Shown here one piece after another: positions 23,952-34,613 of a DNA stretch of 64,000 bases. Origin of the DNA: Scolanthus callimorphus (taxonomy: Eukaryota; Cnidaria; Anthozoa; Actiniaria; Edwardsiidae); the NCBI GenBank assembly GCA_033964015.1, contig CM066919.1, positions 20,152,146 to 20,216,145 on the forward strand, in the 5' to 3' direction. The position numbers and the translations under genes were made by a program. Under the pieces are notes generated by a model. It had not been told where the DNA came from. It saw only the letters and a program-made list of their open reading frames with translations, and made no database searches. Positions within the stretch are counted from its first letter, which is position 1; each line of letters opens with the position of its first letter.

Positions 23952-25073
23952 GTAATATCCGTCAACTTCAAGCAAAGATAAGTCAAGGGTTCACCATTAA
24001 TTATTGAAACTTTTGCATCTAACGCTGCGACAAACCAGCCCAACATCAGATGGTTGCCGTCATGTACATGAGGAGCTTTACGCGAGTCCTATGACGTAAG
24101 CAGTTAACAAGATTATGGCTGGGGCGCCTGTTAGTGATATTTCAGTTACATCATTAAAGTGTCATGACCTTAAGTGATTTCTGTCGACCACTCGTCAAGT
24201 GATTTAATACTTTACATCTTTGTTAATAAACAGTCAAATAGTTTTGTTCTTTCGGCGGCAAACTCGCGGGCATATATACAAGACGAATACGACCTATCTA
24301 GATATGTCCGTCGAGGAAAAGACACATCTAACCTATGGAAAGGTTTGTATGCGTTTTCTAGTGCCGTTTGCACCGCAACGATTTCAAGATTCGTGAAACA
24401 GTAAGTATTTAAAAGAACGTTTCAGATATGAACAGTGTGCTTCTAATTAAAATTTAGTTGCAGGAAAGTGGCGAGAGAGTTGAAAAACTACTGCACATGG
24501 AGCGTTATTCCTTCTTTGAACTGTTCGGTTGTTTGTTGAAGTTAAATACCATGAAATGACGAGAGAGAAGATTGATCTTCACGGAGGTAACGCCGCTTGA
24601 GACACCATTTACCAGATAACATATTTGGCTGAATCCTGGCTTAAATGGCCGCGGAACGAAAACTGGCTGGTTGAAAATCCCTGTCAAGGCGACGGGAATG
24701 AAAGCCGTGAGCGTTGTTTGTAAGCGATATATATGCATGGTTACGGCTCGCTTGAGAAATCCTTGGAATGCAATCCTTTCGGCGCGGGACTAGAGAACAA
24801 CAAGAGGCGAAGGAAATCATTTGCCACGCAATAAAAGTACTTAACAATGAAGAGAACGCAGAAATTTGGTAAGATCATTCTATGGTTGTACAGAAAACCA
24901 GAAACGTTTTGATACGAAAAACACAAACGGAATAGTTTCTAGTTTCAATTCATGTAAAAGTTTGCTATAATTATAAATGATCATTTTTTCACATTACAAT
25001 ATAAGGTCTATCTAGGCATTGATTCGGCTGCCAGTTTCTGCCAAAAGTTTCACATTTATAGGGGTCTTAGTTA

Positions 25074-26850
25074 GTGTACAGTGGTTTTCACATCAGGGCC
25101 CACCTGGGTATTTATTTACTTGTCGGGTCCTGTCATAGTTTCCACATAACACTCAGAGTGTCCTAGTTTTCACATTACAAGAGTCATAGTTTTCGCATTT
25201 CACGCTAAGTACAGGGCCCACCTGGGTATTCATTTACCTGTCGGGTCCTGTCCTAGTTTTCACAAACATTAGGGCCCTAGTTTTCACATTTCACGCCAAT
25301 TACAGGGCCCACCTGGGTATTCATTTACCTGTCGGTCCTGTCCTAGTTTTCACATCACACTAGTGTGTTCTAGTTTTCACATTACAGAGTCCTAGTTTTC
25401 ACATTTCACGCTAATTGCAGGGCCCACCTAGGTATTGATTTACCTGTCGGGTCCTGTCCTAGTTTTCACATAACATTAGGGTCCTAGTTTTCACATTTCA
25501 CGCCACTTACAGGGCCCACCTGGGTATTCATTTACCTGTCGGGTCCTGTCCTAGTTTTCACATAACATTGTGTCCTAGTTTTCACATTTCACGCCAATTA
25601 CAGGGTCCACCTGGGTATTCATTTACCTGTCGGGTCCTGTCCTAGTTTTCACATAACATTAGGGTCCTAGTTTTCACATTTCACGCCACTTACAGGGCCC
25701 ACCTGGGTATTCATTTACCTGTCGGGTCCTGTCCTAGTTTTCACATAACATTAGAGTCCTAGTTTTCACAATTCACGCCAATTACAGGGCCCACCTGGGT
25801 ATTCATTTACCTGTGGGGTCCTGTCCTAGTTTTCACATAACATTAGAGTCTAAGTTTTCACATTTCACGCCAATTACAGGGCCCACCTGGGTATTCATTT
25901 ACCTGTCGGGTCCTGTCCTAGTTTTCACATAACATTAGAGTACTACTAATTTTCACAATTCACGCCAATTACAGGGCCCACCTGGGTATTCATTTACCTG
26001 TCGAGTTCTGTCCTAGTTTTCACATAACATTAGGGTCCTCATTTCACGCTAATTACAGGGCCCACCTGGGTATTCATTTACCTGTTGGGTCCTGTCCTAG
26101 TTTTCACATACAAGAGTCATAGTTCTCACATTTCACGCCAATTACAGGGCCCACCTGGGTATTCAGTTACCTGTCGGGTTCTGTCCTAATTTTCACATAA
26201 CATTAGGGTCCTAGTTTTCACATTTCACGCCAATTACAGGGCCCACCTGGGTATTCATTTACCTGTCGGGCTCTGTCCTAATTTTCACATAACATTAGGG
26301 TCCTAGTTTTCACATTTCACGCTAATTACAGGGCCCACCTGGGTATTCATCTACCTGTCGGGTCCTGTCCTAGTTTTCACATAACATTAGAGTCTCACGG
26401 CCCACCTGGGTATTCATTTACCTGTCGGGTTCTGTCCTAGTTTTCACATAACATTAGGGTCCTTGTTTTCACATTTCACGCCAATTACAGGGCCCACCTG
26501 GGTATTCATTTACCTGTCGGGTTCTGTCCTAATTTTCACATAACATTAGGGTCCTAGTTTTCACATTTCACGCTAATTACAGGGCCCACCTGGGTATTCA
26601 TTTACCTGTCGGGTCCTGTCCTAGTTTTAACGTTACAAGGGTTCTAGTTTTACGCAATAATAACGGGGCCCACCGGGGTATTTATTTACCTGTCGGGTTC
26701 TGTCCTAGTTTTCACAATACACTAGGGTCCTAGTTTTCACATTACAGCTAAAAATATAATTACAGGGCCCACCTGGGTATTTATATACCTGTCGGGTTCT
26801 GTCCTAGTATTCACGTTTACAGGGGTATGATTTTTCATATTGGCCTACAT
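25074..26850. repeat. 92-bp satellite array, about 19 units
   Basis: The unit reads CAGGGCCCACCTGGGTATTC, then ATTTACCTGTCGGGTCCTG, then one or two CCTAGTTTTCACAT blocks. The period is about 91-92 bp, with some units of about 116 bp where the CCTAGTTTTCACAT block is repeated once more. Units diverge toward both ends, as expected for unequal crossing over. No frame is open through it. Confidence 0.9.
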
Positions 26851-26928
26851 AGGGTATTTTATTTACATGTCAGTAATACTGAATTTCTTAGCTATATAAC
26901 TTAGTGATCATTTTAATTCCATAGAATT

Positions 26929-27120
26929 ATGAGGGGGATGCAGGATATAGTGGATATGGAACCTCAAGCGTATTCTGTAGTTGTCAATATTGTTACTCAT
27001 GATTCTCGTTTTACATGTTTTCAAAACTGGGAGGCGCAAAAGAAACAGGAAGTTGTTGCTTGTTTCATATCTGAAGCGCATACAACACCATGGGCATACA
27101 CTGCTGGCTACACAGCCTAG
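26929..27120 (+). CDS. Unknown 63-codon frame, doubtful
   Basis: The frame starts at ATG 26929, just after a splice-acceptor-like TTAATTCCATAG, and contains NWEAQKKQEVVACFISEAH and TTPWAYTAGYTA. It could be the last exon of a small gene whose first exon lies near 24200-24400 (donor GTAAGTATTT at 24402), with the satellite in the intron; but no frame joins the two. I do not recognise the protein. Confidence 0.15.
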   Translation: MRGMQDIVDMEPQAYSVVVNIVTHDSRFTCFQNWEAQKKQEVVACFISEAHTTPWAYTAGYTA

Positions 27121-27959
27121 CCTGTTTATTTATCATTACAGCTTCGCGCCGATATAGGAAGTATAATTATACTTGAACCTGAGAGGGATAGCTACAATTG
27201 TAGGATGTTTCTCTGTAGAACCTTGTTTCTGGATTCGTAAACGGGGCTTAAATAATGTAAACAATATATATATAATGAATTCCGCGCTATTTTAGATGGG
27301 TCTGGGAATGAATGTTTCTTTGAATCTATAGCGGTATTCGATTTCCAAAGCGCGCTTTTTACCATGAAATTTATAATCGGCTAGCAAGTTTTTTTGTTGT
27401 TGCTTGATCATGGTGTTCTGAGCGCGGTATTTTGGTTCACGTAGCAATAGCTAACCAAAAGCGGGTTGCGAAACTGCCGAGGTATTTTATTGGATTAAGT
27501 CGGCGTTCTGACAGAATCTGCTCACACGCAGTAGTGTGATCTCCCGCAGGTTAGGGCAAAATATTTTCCCTAACCTGTGGGGTGCCACTTTTTCGAGTCG
27601 CGTTAAGCTCCTCATGTATCCGTCAACTTCAAGCAAAGATACTGAGATAAGGCAAGGGTTCACTATTGTTTATTGAAACTTTTGCATCTAACGCTGCGAC
27701 AAACCAGCCCAACATCAACTTTTGTTTTGTTTTTCTATAAAGCATATAAAGATAAGTAAATATAATAGCACTTGTGAAATTAATATCAGTGGAATGAGTA
27801 ATTGTTGTTGTAAATATAAAGGTTCATAAGTCATATTTTCTCTTATGGCTCTCGAATATTCTGTTTGGTGCAGGTTGACTGTTTTGTTCCTTCACACTTG
27901 TTAATGACAACATTGGTGGCGCAGGACCATATAATGTGTGTGTGTGTGGTGGGGGTGGG

Positions 27960-28045
27960 TGGGGTGGGGGGGGGGGGGGGGGGAGGGGTTGGGCCGAGCG
28001 CAATTACAAAATACAGTAAATGTATGAAAATTCAACAAAAAATGC
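27960..28045. repeat. Poly-G tract with ACAGTAAATGTATG core
   Basis: A G-rich run of about 35 nt interrupted by T and A, followed by AATACAGTAAATGTATG as in the element at 15081. It is probably an eroded end of that family. Long peptides predicted across it are artefacts. Confidence 0.5.
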
Positions 28046-28099
28046 AGCATGCGTGTGAGAGTTTGACACAACACGTGCACAAAAAACAGTGTGAACACT

Positions 28100-29440
28100 T
28101 CTAAGCAACAAACCACCCACCAGCAAAATGTTTTATGTTTATATAAAATTGTTGCTTGTCCTGTGACTAGTGCTCCTGAGATTTCACTTGTCCTGAAGCA
28201 TTTCTTACTTGCCCAGGACAAGTGCGCAACCGCTAAGGTCGAGCACTGGAGAATCCCTCTGTTTCTGAAGCGAAACTGCTATAAAAGAAGTGTGTTAGGC
28301 AAAGTAAAAAAAAATAACATGTTTATCGCTCAGAGCTTTACGAAAAAGTGTCCATGTGGCCCTTTTTATTTATTATTTATTGTTTCTTTTTGCTCCTTGT
28401 TTATGCCTTGTTTTATTGGTTTATGCCATATTTTGTGTACAAAATGACTACGACTGTTTCTTAAACTATTTTAAGGGCAATCTATGTTCATATAAAGCAT
28501 TTCCATGCTCATTAAAGTCACATTTCAAAGCAGTTTCTAACCACTTGTGACGTTTGACTTAGTTTTGGAGACAATTTGTGAAAATAAAAAATAAAAGAAA
28601 AAAGGATGCGGCTCCAAAAAACGATGTGGACGGGGACGATAAACATGTTTTCTTTTTTATTTGGCCTTAGTTGTCTAGAATCCTCCCACAGAATTTGTCG
28701 GGATGTAACACATTCGTGAAAACTAGTGATTTGCACCTAAAGAAGCTGTGATTTGGCTTTCTTGTCCTAAGGCTCAAGTATTGCAGAAATTTATTTCATT
28801 GTCAATTGTCTAGAATATCAAAGGAAAATTCCAAAAATTCTGGTCAAAGAATTAATTTTTCGCTAGTCAGCCCCAGACAGCTGGGAACCAAAACGTTCAG
28901 AAACCAATCAGGTGTGACATTTCACATGATCATGTCTCCCAAGGGAACAATAACAACTGAATGGCTTCCCTAGAATTTGCGCACCAGTATCCTTGCTTTA
29001 TTGAAAACAAATTCAATTTTTTAATCTATTGTTATTGCCAGTATTTTTTGTAAAACGAGACCATTTTTATCAACAATTTCTTTATCTTAATATCTTTATT
29101 GATGTATTCTGTCTAAAGCGGTTTGTGCATTGGTGTTTGTTGTACACATGAAATTATGAGAATGTGTAACGTGGCATCTTGCCCAGTTCATCTTTTTGCC
29201 AAGAATACAATATTTACATAAATATCAACTCTTACGAAACGTCAAAAGCTTTATTTTTGCACTGTTCGCAATTTGTGAATGCCTAAAGCCTGACTAGAAA
29301 ATATTGTTACAACTTTTTGGAACACGCTTTTGCAATTTACTCTGTGTATTCCTCACCTAGTTGATTGCGACGTTTTTTTCTGACATCGGAATTTCCAGAG
29401 GAGGATGGGGAGTAAAATTTATGTGTGGAAAATCTAGAGT
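28100..29440. other. No gene seen
   Basis: The stretch is A+T-rich with only short frames. It would be the distal intron of zinc-finger gene 1 if the 23731 exon is used. Confidence 0.4.
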
Positions 29441-29450
29441 GGTTTTTGGG

Positions 29451-29454
<4 letters not shown>

Positions 29455-29481
<27 letters not shown>
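29455..29481. repeat. 27-nt poly-G tract
   Basis: An uninterrupted G run inside a GGAATTTCCAGAGG...GGGGTGGGGG context typical of the poly-G MITE family. It is a probable G-quadruplex and an assembly risk. Confidence 0.8.
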
Positions 29482-29882
29482 AGCACAAACAAGTAACAAA
29501 ATCTTAAATTTCAGAGGGGTGGGGGTCATTTCTCAACACTCTTCCATGGGTAGAAACACACAATTTCACCTTTGATTTGCAGAACAGACAGGACATCAAC
29601 TTTTTGGAATTTGTTCATATTTTTCGATGTTTGCAAAATTTACTGCAGTTTTCATAATTCTGTGAACTCTACACTGACCATCATACAGCAGTTTGGCTTT
29701 TGTCAATCAAACAAGTGACAACTCTTTTGCCTATCAAACTAGTGAACAACTCTGATTGATGGAAGCCAAAACATAGTTTCGCGTTCGGAAATGTCAAGTG
29801 AGAGTTCGCAGAATTATGAAAATTGCAGTTAGCCTTCTTTGTTTCTTTGCTTGAACCAAGCCACTTTTACTGTCCATAGGTG

Positions 29883-32111
29883 ATGTACTGCTCCACACAT
29901 GCAAATGAAGACCAGGAATGCAAATTAGGGCTGCATCTAAATATCAAACAGGAAAATGTGGAAGATAACCAAATAGATTTCTACAAAATACTACAAGATG
30001 TGCAAAATAGCCATGATATTCAGTCATCGTCAGATCATCCAAGTGTTGCAGGGGAGCCTGGCACCAGTAAGCAATTGCAATCTCAAAGGAGCAATGATAA
30101 AAGGAAACGGGACTCAAGTAGTTCGCAAGCTCATTGTATAGTGAATCCTTCTTATCAATGTCAGAAATGTGATAAATCCTTCTGCACATCCAGAAATTTA
30201 AAAAAACATCAAAAAGTACATTCAGGAGAAAGGTCTTATGAATGCCAACAATGTGGAAGATGTTTTGCTCGACCTTGGAACTTGAAAACTCATCATAAAA
30301 GAATCCACTCAGGAATAAAGCCTTATGAGTGTAAACAATGTGGGAAATGTTTTTACTCCTCTAGTAACCTATCAGTCCATGAGCAGAGACATTCTGGAAT
30401 AAAGCCTTATGAGTGTAAACAATGCAAGAAATGTTTTAGCACCTCTGGCGACCTATCAGTGCATGAGAAGAGTCATTCTGGACTAAAGCCTTATGAGTGT
30501 AAACAATGTGGAAAATGTTTTGGCACCTCTAGTAACCTATCAGTCCATGAGCTGAGACATTCTGGAATAAAGCCTTATGAGTGTAAACAATGCAAGAAAT
30601 GTTTTAGCACCTCTGGCGACCTATCAGTCCATGAAAAGAGGCATTCTGGACTAAAGCCTTATAAGTGTAAACAGTGTGGGAAATGTTTTAGTAAATCTCG
30701 ATACCTATCAATTCATGAGCAGAGACATTCTGGACTAAAGCCTTATGAGTGTAAACATTGTGGGAAACATTTTAGTTCCTCTGGTGAGCTATCAGCCCAT
30801 GAAAAGAGTCATTCTGGACTAAAGCCTTATGAGTGTAAACAGTGTGGGAAATGTTTTAGTACATCTAGATACCTGACAATCCATGAGCAGAGACATTCTG
30901 GAACAAAGCATTACGAATGTAAACATTGTGGGAAATGTTTTAGCACCTCTGGCGACCTATCAGTCCATGCAAAGAGTCATTCTGGAGTAAAGCCTTATGA
31001 GTGTAAACAGTGTGGGAAATGTTTTAGTACATCTAGATACCTGACAATCCATGAGCAGAGACATTCTGGAACAAAGCATTATGAGTGTAAACATTGTGGG
31101 AAATGTTTTAGCACCTCTGGCGGCCTATCAGTCCATGCAAAGAGTCATTCTGGAATAAAGCCTTATGAGTGTAAACAATGTCAGAAATGTTTTACTACCT
31201 TTGGTAACCTATCAGTCCATGAGCAGAGACATTCTGGAATAAAGCCTTTTGAGTGTAAACAATGTGGGAAATGTTTTAGTACCTCTGGTGACCTATCATC
31301 CCATGAGCAGAGACATTCTGGAATAAAGCCCTATGAGTGTGAACAGTGTGGGAAATGTTTTTACTCCTCTAGTGACCTATCAGTCCATGAGAAGAGTCAT
31401 TCTGGACTAAAGCCTTATGAGTGTAAACAATGTGGAAAATGTTTTGGCACCTCTAGTAACCTATCAGTCCATGAGCAGAGACATTCTGGAATAAAGCCTT
31501 ATGAGTGTAAACAATGCAAGAAATGTTTTAGCACCTCTGGCGACCTATCAGTCCATGAAAAGAGGCATTCTGGACTAAAGCCTTATAAGTGTAAACAGTG
31601 TGGGAAGTGTTTTAGTAAATCTCGTTACCTATCAGTTCATGAGCAGAGACATTCTGGACTAAAGCCTTATGAGTGTAAACATTGTGGGAAACATTTTAGT
31701 TCCTCTGGTGAGCTATCAGCCCATGAAAAGACCCATTCTGGACTAAAGCCTTATGAGTGTAAACAGTGTGGGAAATGTTTTAGTACATCTAGATACCTGA
31801 CAATCCATGAGCAGAGACATTCTGGAACAAAGCATTATGAGTGTAAACATTGTGGGAAATGTTTTAGCACCTCTGGCGACCTATCAGTCCATGCAAAGAG
31901 TCATTCTGGAGTAAAGCCTTATGAGTGTAAACAGTGTGGGAAATGTTTTAGTACATCTAGATACCTGACAATTCATGAGCAGAGACATTCTGGAACAAAG
32001 CATTATGAGTGTAAACATTGTGGGAAATGTTTTAGCACCTCTGGCGGCCTATCAGTCCATGCAAAGAGTCATTCTGGAGTAAAGCCTATTGGTAAACAGT
32101 GTGGGAAATGA
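29883..32111 (+). CDS. C2H2 zinc-finger protein 1, 23 fingers
   Basis: The exon opens after a CCATAG acceptor at 29878-29879 with GTGATG; from ATG 29883 it encodes 742 residues. The N-terminus carries IKQENVED (21-28; IKQE fits the SUMO acceptor consensus) and IDFYKILQD, shared with zinc-finger genes 2 and 3. Residues about 90-735 are 23 C2H2 fingers ([22 protein letters not shown]), every 84 bp; finger 2 has H-x4-H. Fingers 16-23 repeat fingers 5-12 almost base for base, 924 bp apart. The frame ends at TGA where finger 24 should have its second cysteine (AAATGA against AAATGT). Expected role: nuclear sequence-specific DNA binding. No KRAB, SCAN or BTB domain is visible. Confidence 0.88.
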   Translation: MYCSTHANEDQECKLGLHLNIKQENVEDNQIDFYKILQDVQNSHDIQSSSDHPSVAGEPGTSKQLQSQRSNDKRKRDSSSSQAHCIVNPSYQCQKCDKSFCTSRNLKKHQKVHSGERSYECQQCGRCFARPWNLKTHHKRIHSGIKPYECKQCGKCFYSSSNLSVHEQRHSGIKPYECKQCKKCFSTSGDLSVHEKSHSGLKPYECKQCGKCFGTSSNLSVHELRHSGIKPYECKQCKKCFSTSGDLSVHEKRHSGLKPYKCKQCGKCFSKSRYLSIHEQRHSGLKPYECKHCGKHFSSSGELSAHEKSHSGLKPYECKQCGKCFSTSRYLTIHEQRHSGTKHYECKHCGKCFSTSGDLSVHAKSHSGVKPYECKQCGKCFSTSRYLTIHEQRHSGTKHYECKHCGKCFSTSGGLSVHAKSHSGIKPYECKQCQKCFTTFGNLSVHEQRHSGIKPFECKQCGKCFSTSGDLSSHEQRHSGIKPYECEQCGKCFYSSSDLSVHEKSHSGLKPYECKQCGKCFGTSSNLSVHEQRHSGIKPYECKQCKKCFSTSGDLSVHEKRHSGLKPYKCKQCGKCFSKSRYLSVHEQRHSGLKPYECKHCGKHFSSSGELSAHEKTHSGLKPYECKQCGKCFSTSRYLTIHEQRHSGTKHYECKHCGKCFSTSGDLSVHAKSHSGVKPYECKQCGKCFSTSRYLTIHEQRHSGTKHYECKHCGKCFSTSGGLSVHAKSHSGVKPIGKQCGK

Positions 32112-32330
32112 TTTACTACCTCTAGTAACCTATCAGCCTATGAAAAGTGACATCATGTAAACAATATTGTGAGAAATGTTTTAGCACTTCTGGTGACCTA
32201 TCAGCCCATGAGCAGAGACATTCTGGAATAAAGTCTTATGAGTGTAAACAGTGTGGGAAATGTTTTAGCACTCTACGCTACATACAGACACATTCTGGAA
32301 TAAGGCATTATGAGTGAAAACAATAATGTC
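32112..32330 (+). pseudogene. Decayed 3' fingers of zinc-finger gene 1
   Basis: Finger remnants continue past the stop: GTGACCTATCAGCCCATGAG, TCTGGAATAAAGTC and GTAAACAGTGTGGGAAATG, with frameshifts and stops. The ancestral array had about three more fingers. Confidence 0.75.
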
Positions 32331-32710
32331 AGCCAATCATACCACTTTGCGAAAGGAGACATGGGAATTCATTTACTTACTGACCCAAATTGGTCAGTAG
32401 AATCTGATTGGTTGAAATTTTTCAGTAAGGTGTGCCGGCAATGGATTCCATTGACCCCCCACCCCCACCCCCACCCCACCCCCACCCCTCTGGAATTTCC
32501 AATCCCTACCACTCAATATACATTTATGAGAAAATTTATATCAATTTATATTAGTCAAAGCCTTGCTTTATTATTCAAAAGCCTTGTTCCTGCGACGCGC
32601 AAGCCGATTGTCGTTACAAGAGCATGTGTATCTTGGGTTTTCTCGTTTTTTTTTTGAGGTTTTTTTTTCTAACCATAGACAAAATCGGCCAATGGTGTTA
32701 AATCGTGATG

Positions 32711-33829
32711 TTAGGGACGGACCATTATTTTTCTGAGGGGGGGGGGGGGGGGTCGGAAAATTTTTCCTTGCAAACAATTTATTTTTAAGAGGCTGTAGCT
32801 GCAAACAATTTTTTTAGGGGTAGCGGTCTTTCTGTTTGACAATTTATTTTTAGATATTTTTTTTACTTTATTGAAACGCGGCTTCAAAAACGTTTATTTA
32901 GAAAGCCTGCGAGTATCAGGCACAAAGCAATCAAAAAATTGCCTGCTTGAATCGAGACAGTTTTAAGATTATAAATATCGCCAGCCCCAAATCCATTTTG
33001 CGCCGGCAGCATGGGCGCGTGGCCTATGCTCGTATGCTCAGGGGAAATAGATAGAATCTGCAAGGAACCACACTCATTAATAATAGACCTCCTCGGCTTG
33101 GGCGTAATGTTTCCCATTCAGATCAGTGGCATTCCCATGGGTATCCTTTCTTTGATTTTCTGCTACCGTCCGAGGGATATATGAATAAGGAAGCAACCCA
33201 AACAAATAATGAATGCAACGTGATTTGAAATGAGAAATTGTGAAATGTAGGTATTGACTATTTCCAGTAAGTGTTTCTTTTTTTGTTGTTGTTGAGAAAA
33301 TGAAGTGTCGGCCTTGGGGGTTCTGGGGCCTGGCCCCCAGGGAGAAATTTTGAAATTTAGGGAAGCGGTCAAAACATCTGTACTCGACCGGGACCCGATT
33401 TTATCGCGGGAGGTGGTAGGTCCCGGGCTGTACCTACCCACCCGTTTTTTCAATGCCCATTTTCTCCATGCTCAAGTAAGGGGTGTTGGATTTTATTGCA
33501 TGGATGCGTTGCTCTCGCTATGAAGAAGACGGTGCTGGGCTAATCTTTTGTATTCATTTATTATTTTAAGAGATATTCGTAGTTAAAAATGGCTATTTTT
33601 TCCTAAAAGAAGGTTGGCTGCGGTATACACCACCCCATCGGGTCCCATTCTAGTACAGATGTTTTGACCACTTCGGCTGGAGATGTCACAGTTGAAAACC
33701 TCTCTACAAACAATTTATTTTCTGTTTACTACGATTGCAAACAATTTATTTCAGTGATTATGGCTCTGCAAACAATTTATTTCAAAATTTTCCGATCCCC
33801 CCTTCAGAAAAATAATGGTCCGTCCCTTA
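32711..33829. mobile_element. 1.1-kb poly-G MITE with GCAAACAATTTATTT iterons
   Basis: Inverted ends TAGGGACGGACCATTATTTT then CTGAGGGGG...TCGGAAAATTTT. Subterminal AAACAATTTATTT motifs occur at least twice on the left and three times on the right. A second inverted pair (GTCAAAACATCTGTACT) at 33368-33668 is nested inside. No coding capacity. Confidence 0.7.
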
Positions 33830-34452
33830 CTACATATGTTTTTGACAATTAGTACCAAAAATTTCCCATGTTGCAATTTTTTCCAGGTTCGGTTTTTTTC
33901 GGGCTCAAAACCGAATTCAATAATTGTTTTATTAGTATAGGAAATCATACGACTTTTCTCTTCTTTTTGGAATTTATTTGCATGAGTGTTTTTTTTCAAA
34001 AAGTATCAAAATTGCACGAGCCGCAGAGAGGCGAGTGGAATTTGAGCTTTTTGAAAAACCCACGAGTTTTATGCATGCAAATTAACATGAACTCGACGGG
34101 CCTCAACGGAAACCCCACTTGTGATTTGCATATCCCCGCCCCCATTTTGAGTGACAGCGCAGAATTACCCAAACAAAAACGAATTCTTGGAATTGGAGCA
34201 TCGCGATACATCGAATTCTGCTGTAAGCCCGCTGTCAAAATTTATTGACATATGGTTACCAAAAAATTACCCCATGTAAAAAGTAACTTTATGCGGACCC
34301 AATTTAATGCAACCGCCTTACAAAATGACTCTCAGTCGCTACAAAAGTTGAACTAGTGCGATGCCTTATATTCCACTAAGTCCAGTGGGAATAGTCCTGG
34401 AAGTGCCGACCACACTGGTGAGGCAGAAAGAGACCTTCGTTTCATCTACTTC

Positions 34453-34522
34453 GGGCTACCTGTGGTTTGGGCGACTACTGGACGTTGTCAGCGGAGTACT
34501 TCTCAAATCCAAGATGGCGGAT
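34453..34522 (+). promoter_or_regulatory. Shared 5' module of G-patch copy 2
   Basis: CGGGCTACCTGTGGTTTGGG, GTCAGCGGAGTA and CAAATCCAAGATGGCGGAT, nearly identical to the sequence in front of zinc-finger gene 2 although the genes are unrelated. Here the ATGGCGG start opens a 13-codon upstream ORF that ends before the main ATG at 34614. Confidence 0.55.
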
Positions 34523-34613
34523 ACAAGAAGGTACAGGAATGCGCAAAGAAGCTAACGCTTCAAAGGAAACGTTCATCCGTCTAGCGTCGTCGTTAGACTA
34601 TTCTTTTACAGAA

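Larger units (their letters stand above)
23958..27717. mobile_element. 3.6-kb unit with inverted ends, bracketed by 91/98-bp direct repeats
   Basis: Direct repeats (CCGTCAACTTCAAGCAAAG...CCAGCCCAACATCA) lie at 23958-24048 and 27620-27717. Immediately inside them are inverted ends: ATGTACATGAGGAGCTTTAC at 24062 and its reverse complement, with two differences, at 27595-27619. The interior holds the 92-bp satellite and a 63-codon frame. I do not recognise a transposase. Confidence 0.5.

Noticed and set aside
25074..26850. 92-bp repeats as a CRISPR array or rDNA spacer
   Set aside because: There are no unique spacers and no rRNA nearby; it is an ordinary satellite with graded divergence.
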